IMG/VR virus record: IMGVR_UViG_3300012928_000061
Span: 1 to 20,414 of that record
Source of the DNA: a virus
Length of the DNA stretch: 20,414 nt
Direction: 5' to 3' (one strand)
In this document: positions 14,232-20,414 of the stretch, one piece after another
Layout: each line of letters starts with the position of its first letter
Numbering within the stretch: position 1 is the first letter of the stretch
Notes under the pieces: model-generated
What the model saw: only the letters and a program-made list of their open reading frames with translations
Told to the model about the DNA's origin: nothing
Databases searched by the model: none
Program-made: the position numbers and the translations under genes

Positions 14232-17200
14232 ATGGTTGATACATCTCAAAAATATCGAGCATCAAATAGAAATGGCGACATCATTATTGTAGGGCCAAGA
14301 TATAGAGGTGCAAATAGGGATTCTGGAATGGGATACACTTCTTTAAATTCAACATCTGTTAGAAAAAAACTTCATTTACTATCAGAAGGCCCAATTGAAG
14401 GATTAGTTGATCAAAATGCAAAAGTTCACGAATATAATTGGACTAATCCGACTAGCGATACAAATTTTGCAAAAGGAATATATGTAAATGATGTGCCAGT
14501 AAAAGATACAGTAACAGACGGCTTCAATGTTGGTAAGATAGATTTTGATCTAACAACTACAGCTGCAAGAGTATCAGTTCCCCCTGTTAATCCCTGCGAC
14601 GATCCAAATAGCAAGTTTATCATTGGAGCAGGCAAACAAAGATTATTAAGAAAAGAATATTTATATTCTGGAATTACATTTGGAAAAAATGCAAGACTTT
14701 ATGGTCCAAGAAGAGTAGATACAAAAAAAAATGAAGAGGAATATTTTGTATCTCATATTGTAACAAATCCAAATGTATCCCATGCAATGATAAGCATAAA
14801 TATATTAGAATTGTATTATGTTTATGAAGGTGATTTTGTTGAAACAAGGATAAAATTAGGAGCCTTGCTTGGTGCCCTTGCTGGAGGCATAGTGGGGGCC
14901 ATGCTTGCAGGAGATGCATTGGGAGATGTGACACTTCAAGCAACCATGGCAGGCCTCGGAGCAGGATTAGGGAAGGCTGCTGTTGCAGCTAAGCCAATCC
15001 CAGGTGGAGGCGCCGCACTGGGTTTTGCACTTGGGGGCGCAGCTGCATTTCCCGCAGGATATGCTGCAGCCGCAACTGGGCTAAATCTGGTTGAAGCGGC
15101 ACTAACTATTCTAGCTGCTTCAGCAGTGGGAGCAATAATAGGAAATAATTTAGAATTATACAGCGGAAGAAAAATAGAAAATTCTGGAGAAACATGGCCT
15201 AATATTTTAGAGTTTAGAATTAAAGTTTCTAATGATGGACAGCATGAATATGAAACAGACATAAAGGTAAATGGGGTGGCTACAGAACCATATGTGAAAG
15301 ATTTTTTAGTACCTCTTCCTGCAAGTAATCCAAATAAATCAAATAGAATAATAAAGGTATATAGAACCACTAGGCAAAAAAATGTTGTAGCTGAAGGAGA
15401 AGCTTCAGCTAGATACAGAGAAGATGCAGAGCTGCATTCTGTTACTGAAATCATTCCAGCAATACAAAATTTTCCAAAAACAGTAGTTGCGGCAACAAGG
15501 TTAAATGCCAAAGATTTTCCTAACCAACAATCAGATATATCATTTGACTTAAAACTTAAAAAAGTAAAAATACCTAGCAACTACAATCCAGAAACTAGAG
15601 TTTATAATGGAGTATGGGATGGATTATTTTTTGGAGAATCTGAGTTTGAAGAAAAAATAGATGAAAAATTTTTAAAATGGACAGATAATCCAGCATGGAT
15701 ATTTTATGATATTGTTACTAATGATACTTTTGGGTTGGGTAAGTTTGGTATAGATGGAACAAAAGTGGATAGATGGAATTTATATAAAATTGCAAAATTT
15801 TGCGACGAAATGGTTCCGACAGGAATACTTCCAAAATATGAAAAAAGGTCTTTTTCTTGTGAAAACCCAGAGTTTCCAAAACGGAAAATTCATATACAAG
15901 GAGGAATTACTGACGATGAATTCAAACAAGAATTTAGAGGCATACCAGCAGCAGAGCTAAATCTTACCCCAAACGGAGATTTTACTAAAGGAAAACAAAT
16001 ATGTCTTTTTTATGATAATGAAAAACATATAGGAGAAAAGTTTACGATAGTAGGAACCGACTTATCATCAAAAACTATAGAGTTAGACAGAGAACCAAAA
16101 GTAGGCAAAGGTTTTTGTGCAATAGAATTTTCTAGAAAACTTCTTGAACCTAGATTTACTTCTAATTTTTACCTTGATAAGGCTCAAGATGCATTTTCTG
16201 TAATAAAAAGAATATCAGAAATATTTAGAGCAACTCCATATTGGGCAGACGGAGCAATATTCTTATCTCAAGAAAGAAAAGATGATCCAGTTATGCTTTT
16301 TAATAATAATAACATTGGGAAAGATGGATTTGTATACTCTAGTTCCCCAAGGTCGCAAAGATATAATCATGCATCAATGACATATGCTGATCAAGAAAAT
16401 TTATTTATGCCGCAAATTGAATATGCAGAAAATAGAGAGGGTATCATAAAGGACGATATAAAAGAAGTATCCCCAGATGGCTTTGGGATAACATCAAAAG
16501 GTCAAGCAAAAAGAAAAGTAAATCATATTATTAAAAAATCAAAGCTAGATAATGAATTAGTTCAATTTGATACAAATGTGATAGGCTCTTATTTAAGGCC
16601 AGGAGATGTAATCAAAATAGGAGATAAAACAAGAAATACATCTAGGATTGCAGGAAAAGTATTAAAAGTTAATGGAACTAACGAAGATAAAAATTTAACT
16701 ATAGATATTGATTATCCTACAAAAATAGATCTAGATCCTGCTGACCCAAAGACTTGGAAAAACATAACTCTTTTCACTCCTAGTTTAAGTCATAATTTTG
16801 ACACATCAAAAAATATAAACTATTGGGACCAATCTCAATTAGATAAATTTAGATCGAGTCAAGTTTCTGATTTTTACATCACTGGTATAACGAATCCTGG
16901 CAATGAAGAAAGAAATCAACTAGGAGTTACATATAACCCATATAAGTATGTAGAAGGAGCTTTTTCTTTTCATGAAGCAATAAATGACGCAATAGATAAA
17001 GGCGGAAGAGTGGCAAGGGTATCAAATTCTTTTGAACAAAGCCTACTTGAGCTATCTATCCCAAGCGGTGAATCTGCATGGATTGGAGGAAGAGCAATCT
17101 CAACTCTTCCAAATTGGATATGGCAAGAAGATAATTCGGCAATCAGTTTTTTAAAGTTTTATAATAACGTTAATCCAACAATTGATTTTTCTGAATTTGA

Positions 17201-17774
17201 ATTATACACAAAGGTAACAGGAGAAGGCGATGTGGGGACAACAAATTATGGATCAATAATATTAAATTCTGGATCAGAGGCTGGAGGGTACATTTTTGAA
17301 AAATATGATACAAAAAGCTCTAACATAACTGACTCTACATCTTATATAATAGATTGCGAATCAAATCTATCTAGAAATGAAAACTACAGAGTAATAAATG
17401 TAAAAGAAAATAATCCAGGAGTATTTGCTGTTAATGCAATAAAGTACAATGAATCAATATATAATAATGTTGAAAAAATTGAAAGCCTAAAAAATAACTC
17501 CGCACCAAATATACAGACTGAAGTCGCATTAGATCCAAATGCGGTTAATTTTACAATAACAGATGCTGGAGGAGGGCAATACAATCTAAGTGTTGTATTT
17601 GATGTGGTCACTGGAACAAATTTTTATAATATAGATATTATCAATGAAGATAATATACAGGTAAGATCGTTTACTCAAAATAATGACGATACTTTATCTT
17701 CAATCACAAAAACAATTAACGGCATCAGTCTTGAACCTGGCGGATATTTTGCTAGAGTATCATCGAATCTGTAA
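14232..17774 (+). CDS. J: central tail hub/fibre J (host specificity) with glycine-zipper and C-type-lectin-like inserts
   Basis: Forms the central tip hub and fibre and contacts the host receptor. At 1180 residues it is close to lambda J (1132). Family landmarks are LLSEGPIEGLVD (about 50), KVKIPSNYNPETRVYNGVWDG (about 444; motif shortened in places), TDNPAWIFYDIVTND (about 484), EPRFTSNFYLDKAQDAF (about 639) and ENYRVINVKENNPGVFAV (about 1050). Three insertions stand out: residues about 207-306, Ala/Gly-rich and hydrophobic; about 541-638, a beta segment before EPRF; about 907-1041, C-type-lectin-like. The C-terminus (about 1097-1180) looks like one FN3-like domain rather than lambda's long fibre, so receptor contact may be shared with the downstream protein. 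The start at 14232 is weak; translation may continue from gpI by a frame change. Confidence 0.9.
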   Translation: MVDTSQKYRASNRNGDIIIVGPRYRGANRDSGMGYTSLNSTSVRKKLHLLSEGPIEGLVDQNAKVHEYNWTNPTSDTNFAKGIYVNDVPVKDTVTDGFNVGKIDFDLTTTAARVSVPPVNPCDDPNSKFIIGAGKQRLLRKEYLYSGITFGKNARLYGPRRVDTKKNEEEYFVSHIVTNPNVSHAMISINILELYYVYEGDFVETRIKLGALLGALAGGIVGAMLAGDALGDVTLQATMAGLGAGLGKAAVAAKPIPGGGAALGFALGGAAAFPAGYAAAATGLNLVEAALTILAASAVGAIIGNNLELYSGRKIENSGETWPNILEFRIKVSNDGQHEYETDIKVNGVATEPYVKDFLVPLPASNPNKSNRIIKVYRTTRQKNVVAEGEASARYREDAELHSVTEIIPAIQNFPKTVVAATRLNAKDFPNQQSDISFDLKLKKVKIPSNYNPETRVYNGVWDGLFFGESEFEEKIDEKFLKWTDNPAWIFYDIVTNDTFGLGKFGIDGTKVDRWNLYKIAKFCDEMVPTGILPKYEKRSFSCENPEFPKRKIHIQGGITDDEFKQEFRGIPAAELNLTPNGDFTKGKQICLFYDNEKHIGEKFTIVGTDLSSKTIELDREPKVGKGFCAIEFSRKLLEPRFTSNFYLDKAQDAFSVIKRISEIFRATPYWADGAIFLSQERKDDPVMLFNNNNIGKDGFVYSSSPRSQRYNHASMTYADQENLFMPQIEYAENREGIIKDDIKEVSPDGFGITSKGQAKRKVNHIIKKSKLDNELVQFDTNVIGSYLRPGDVIKIGDKTRNTSRIAGKVLKVNGTNEDKNLTIDIDYPTKIDLDPADPKTWKNITLFTPSLSHNFDTSKNINYWDQSQLDKFRSSQVSDFYITGITNPGNEERNQLGVTYNPYKYVEGAFSFHEAINDAIDKGGRVARVSNSFEQSLLELSIPSGESAWIGGRAISTLPNWIWQEDNSAISFLKFYNNVNPTIDFSEFELYTKVTGEGDVGTTNYGSIILNSGSEAGGYIFEKYDTKSSNITDSTSYIIDCESNLSRNENYRVINVKENNPGVFAVNAIKYNESIYNNVEKIESLKNNSAPNIQTEVALDPNAVNFTITDAGGGQYNLSVVFDVVTGTNFYNIDIINEDNIQVRSFTQNNDDTLSSITKTINGISLEPGGYFARVSSNL
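14853..15150 (+). other. glycine-zipper hydrophobic insert within J
   Basis: J residues about 207-306 include LGALLGALAGGIVGAMLAG, GGGAALGFALGGAAAFPAG and EAALTILAASAVGAIIG, three membrane-like segments with repeated GxxxG/GxxxA spacing. They lie in a loop between beta strands of the hub. Base composition jumps: 137 of 240 bases are G or C in 14881-15120, against 17 of 60 in 14701-14760 and 18 of 60 in 15181-15240. It causes a long spurious antisense open frame. Confidence 0.8.
16950..17352 (+). other. C-type-lectin-like domain inserted in J
   Basis: J residues about 907-1041 follow the lectin-like pattern: a first strand (YVEGAFS), helix 1 FHEAINDAIDKGGRVARV, helix 2 NSFEQSLLEL, then AWIGGRAI...NWIWQE and a closing strand SYIIDCE. 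The canonical calcium motifs (EPN, WND) are not visible and few Cys are present. It lies between two J-family hub strands (before ENYRVINVKEN), so it is an insertion and not a C-terminal extension. Confidence 0.65.
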
Positions 17775-20414
17775 TGACTAAATCTAATATACAGTATGTG
17801 ACGCTACAGAACCCTCTGTTAACATCAGATGGATATTATATCAATGGTATTTTTTATAGTGAAGACCCTGCGCCGCATAAAATAAGTAGTTTTGGACCAG
17901 GATTAAGCGGGGCAAGCTCTGGACAGTATACAACTGAAAGAAACTTTAACTGGGGCTTATATAATCCAGAATTAAATTATGTAACATATGACAAAGATGA
18001 TATATCTAGTTTTAAAACATTTAGTGGTTTTGATGTAAATTTATACGAAGTAACTGGGGGAACTAATTATTATAACACAAGAATAAAAGATGAAGATAAA
18101 ATTCTTGTAACAGGCATAACAGGAGAACAAAACTTTTTAAATTTTGAAATATATGTAGATGATAGACATTATCCATATCAAACAATTAGGCTTAACTCTC
18201 ATAATGAATCTGGGTTTTTAAGTTATACTGGGAAAAATAGACAATTTGAAGCAGAGGTGATTTCTGTAGATAAATTTAATAATAGAAATACTGGTATAGC
18301 TATAATAAATAATGACCCTCCTACTGTTGATATACGCCCACAAAATCAATTATCAACAGGAATATCTGGAGGCAAATTTTTCATAGATTTTAATATATTA
18401 AATTCTGACATTAATCATGCAGAAGCCTATATATTTACTGGCTTATCAGATAATGGCGGATTAAATTATGACAACTTTGAGAGGGTTAATAATTCTCTTT
18501 ACAGAAAAAACTTTTATGGAGAATATCAATCTATTTCAAATGGAACATTTTTAATTGATATTGATCCTTTTGTTGACTTATATTTAGCTGTTAGAGCTGA
18601 AGATTCAATAGGGTTTGGTCCCATTACTGGAATAGACAATGCATTTACGCATAACCCTTCAATATTTGATGCTACAGGTTATAGAATTAATGAAGGTGGA
18701 AAAGTTTTTTATGAAATAAATGGAGACTTTGATCAAAATGATCCATCATTTACTGGAGAATATTTAGTAAAAGCAAACGGTAGTACTTATACTTATTTCT
18801 CTGGAGCATCAAAAGATATATATGCAGGTTCAGGAATATTGAAAAAAAATAATTTTAAGCCCGCCAATTTTAATGATGAAACCCCTTTTTCACTAGAGAA
18901 AGATGTTACTTTAAGTTTTATAAGCGGGTTTAAACAATCTGGAAAATATTGGGACAATGAAAGTATTTATTCTGAAGAAAACAAATATGCAATATTTGAT
19001 GGAAGCAATGGTATAATCAAACCTTATTCACTATCTGACATAACTGGTTTTCAAAAAGACATATTTACTTCTTATGCAGATTTTCAAAATTCAGAAAATA
19101 ATATAATTGGCTGTTTTAGTATGCCAATAAATGAACCCAATAGTTTAGATATACAATTTGAAACTGGTGTTGGTTTATCAAATGTAACATACGAAGAAGC
19201 TCAAACAATATTAAGAGATCAGAATAAAATGTTGGCAGTTTTCATGTATGAAGAACAATTAGAAAAAGCTAAAAACATTTCATCTAATTTCCCTTCAAAT
19301 TTTAAATCTGGATTTATAGGTCTAAAAAAAGAAAAAACAAATCTTTACAAACAAACTCCGTCTGGAGAATCATTCTTTTCAGAAGGCTTGGAGTTTTCAA
19401 ATGTTGCAAAAAATTACGATTATAATTCTTTATCGAACACAGGAACGTCCGTAAATATTGTTTCAAGCAATTACGAATTAATAAATCAACCTTTGTTTGA
19501 AAATGAATGGTGTTGGATAAATAATTCTGGAAATGAAATATACAGAATTGCTGGATCGGGTGAATTTGAAAGAGATTTTTATTTAGATGCAGCTTTATAT
19601 TTTAATGGACAGCATTGTAATACATTAAATAATGTAAGAGCAAATATACCTATAGTTAGAATTTCTGGTAGCGGGATTACATACAATCAGCAAAATGTAA
19701 ATTTTCAATTTAAAGGTTTGCCAGACTTTTATTTAAATGGAAATGGCTATGGAAATCAAGGGACAATACATGGATACCAAATTTATACAGGATACAATTC
19801 TCCTATTCCAATTGAAAATGAATACTTAGCAGAAGAATCATTTGAGGGAGTTGATCAAGAAAATATATCTTATACTTTAGAAAATATAACATATGCAGCT
19901 CCCAACTTTATAAGGTTTGTTCCATATGACAGACTGGGGTCTGGCATCGCAACTACAACATTTTCAACCTCTTTTACTCAAGAAATAGGGGTAGGGCAGT
20001 TTGGAGTTCAAAATCTAGATTATGAATATAATTGTAAAAGAAATTGGACTGAAGTAAATTTTCCATTAACTTTTGGGGTAGGGCAAAGCCCCCAAATCAA
20101 TTTCAATATATACTACACTGGAAACTATTCAAATAAAGACACAATAAAATTTGTAGGAGCAATGTTAAGCGGATTTGATTCTTCAAAAATAACTTTTGTT
20201 TTCTCTGATCTTATTCCTGATTCTGGTTATGCTTTAAGCTGGAATGCTCAAGTAGGAGAAGGTTTTAGTGAGCAGACCATTGGAGAGCTTGAAGAAATAG
20301 CAACTTCTGTACAATTCTTCGATGATATTGGAGAAAACTTAATTATTAGAGATCAAAGATCTATAGTTGATTCCCCAGCAGAGCAACTTTGGCAGACTGG
20401 ATCTAATGACATAT
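17774..20414 (+). CDS. large tail fibre-like protein, 3'-truncated by window edge
   Basis: The frame starts at an ATG overlapping J's stop (TAATG) and stays open to the last base: 880 codons, no stop. No signal peptide or Shine-Dalgarno sequence is seen. It is beta-rich and Asn/Tyr/Phe-rich. FN3-like texture appears at residues about 70-140 (FKTFSGFDVNLYEV, NFLNFEIYVDDRHYPYQTIR) and about 195-300 (ending AVRAEDSIGFGPITGI). Residues about 467-595 resemble a second C-type-lectin-like domain: TYEEAQTILRDQNKMLAVF, EEQLEKA, SGFIGL, ending near ENEWCWINNSGNEIYRI. Coupled to J, it probably extends or decorates the central fibre, doing work that lambda J's C-terminus does alone. I do not recognise a specific family; receptor binding is inference. 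Confidence 0.75.
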   Translation, partial: MTKSNIQYVTLQNPLLTSDGYYINGIFYSEDPAPHKISSFGPGLSGASSGQYTTERNFNWGLYNPELNYVTYDKDDISSFKTFSGFDVNLYEVTGGTNYYNTRIKDEDKILVTGITGEQNFLNFEIYVDDRHYPYQTIRLNSHNESGFLSYTGKNRQFEAEVISVDKFNNRNTGIAIINNDPPTVDIRPQNQLSTGISGGKFFIDFNILNSDINHAEAYIFTGLSDNGGLNYDNFERVNNSLYRKNFYGEYQSISNGTFLIDIDPFVDLYLAVRAEDSIGFGPITGIDNAFTHNPSIFDATGYRINEGGKVFYEINGDFDQNDPSFTGEYLVKANGSTYTYFSGASKDIYAGSGILKKNNFKPANFNDETPFSLEKDVTLSFISGFKQSGKYWDNESIYSEENKYAIFDGSNGIIKPYSLSDITGFQKDIFTSYADFQNSENNIIGCFSMPINEPNSLDIQFETGVGLSNVTYEEAQTILRDQNKMLAVFMYEEQLEKAKNISSNFPSNFKSGFIGLKKEKTNLYKQTPSGESFFSEGLEFSNVAKNYDYNSLSNTGTSVNIVSSNYELINQPLFENEWCWINNSGNEIYRIAGSGEFERDFYLDAALYFNGQHCNTLNNVRANIPIVRISGSGITYNQQNVNFQFKGLPDFYLNGNGYGNQGTIHGYQIYTGYNSPIPIENEYLAEESFEGVDQENISYTLENITYAAPNFIRFVPYDRLGSGIATTTFSTSFTQEIGVGQFGVQNLDYEYNCKRNWTEVNFPLTFGVGQSPQINFNIYYTGNYSNKDTIKFVGAMLSGFDSSKITFVFSDLIPDSGYALSWNAQVGEGFSEQTIGELEEIATSVQFFDDIGENLIIRDQRSIVDSPAEQLWQTGSNDI
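19184..19560 (+). other. second candidate C-type-lectin-like domain, in the fibre protein
   Basis: Two helices, YEEAQTILRDQNKMLAVF and MYEEQLEKAKNI, are followed by SGFIGL, the order seen at the start of lectin-like domains. The region closes with a Trp/Cys-containing strand (NEWCWINNSGNEIYRI). It is more diverged than the copy in J. The spacing from the FIGL strand to the closing strand is plausible but no calcium-site motif is evident. Confidence 0.45.

Noticed and set aside
14936-15580. 214-codon open frame on the minus strand
   Set aside because: It lies antisense to J over the G+C-rich Ala/Gly insert, where stop codons are rare on the other strand. The J frame keeps clear family motifs on both sides.
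15754-15960. 68-codon plus-strand frame inside J
   Set aside because: It overlaps the conserved hub region in another frame. The J frame is clearly the coding one.
16950-17352. Diversity-generating retroelement variable region
   Set aside because: The lectin-like fold raised the idea, but no reverse transcriptase, template repeat or near-identical second copy of this segment was seen in the window.
17700-17800. J and the downstream gene as one gene broken by a frameshift
   Set aside because: J ends in a complete FN3-like domain and the next ATG overlaps the stop as TAATG, the same coupling used at other junctions. Two genes is the simpler reading.
1-20414. tRNAs, CRISPR arrays, insertion sequences, attachment sites, terminators
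   Set aside because: The window is almost wholly coding, with one gap of 92 bases, and no such structure was recognised by reading either strand.

Overview
The window is a single co-directional (+ strand) stretch of a tailed-phage or prophage genome: the distal part of a tail operon of the long, flexible, non-contractile lambda type. The gene order follows lambda H - M - L - K - I - J, with extra genes and domains added. The DNA is strongly A+T-rich (about one third G+C by eye) and uses the standard code. Nothing here names the host. The lambda-type tail tip points to a Gram-negative host, and the composition would suit a marine or otherwise AT-rich environment, but both are inference. No tRNA, rRNA, integrase, IS, CRISPR, promoter or terminator was found.

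Layout. 1-3695: tape measure protein (H), cut by the left edge. 3697-5696: two tandem paralogous structural genes with no lambda counterpart at this position. 5696-9979: a 1427-residue mosaic with two gpM-like tail-tip domains, a carbohydrate-binding-like N-terminus, a complete von Willebrand A (vWA) domain with an intact MIDAS, an ASH-like region, a proline-rich linker and a C-terminal domain. 9976-11616: a second surface-type protein with an ASH-like domain and a proline-rich linker. 11616-12563: gpL with four paired Cys and an inserted carbohydrate-binding-like module. 12560-13279: gpK (JAB/JAMM peptidase plus NlpC/P60 hydrolase). 13288-14139: gpI (ubiquitin-like domain followed by a Gly triplet). 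14232-17774: gpJ central hub/fibre with a glycine-rich hydrophobic insert and a C-type-lectin-like insert. 17774-20414: a large fibre-like protein cut by the right edge, apparently with a second lectin-like domain.

How the genes work together. H sets tail length and is ejected. M, L, I and J build the tip. K processes tip components and locally opens peptidoglycan. J and the downstream fibre contact the receptor. What stands out is the number of adhesion and glycan-binding folds built into core tip proteins: vWA, ASH-like, CBM5/12-like, jelly-roll and C-type-lectin-like. The vWA/ASH pair sits exactly between M and L. I read this as a lambda-type tip rebuilt as a multi-adhesin receptor-binding device.

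Translation. Gene junctions are tight: TAATG or ATGA overlaps, or gaps of 1-8 bases. Convincing Shine-Dalgarno sequences are scarce, so most starts look translationally coupled. The exception is the 92-base I-J gap, which is open in the J frame and reads like protein. It probably hides a frameshift or a one-base error.
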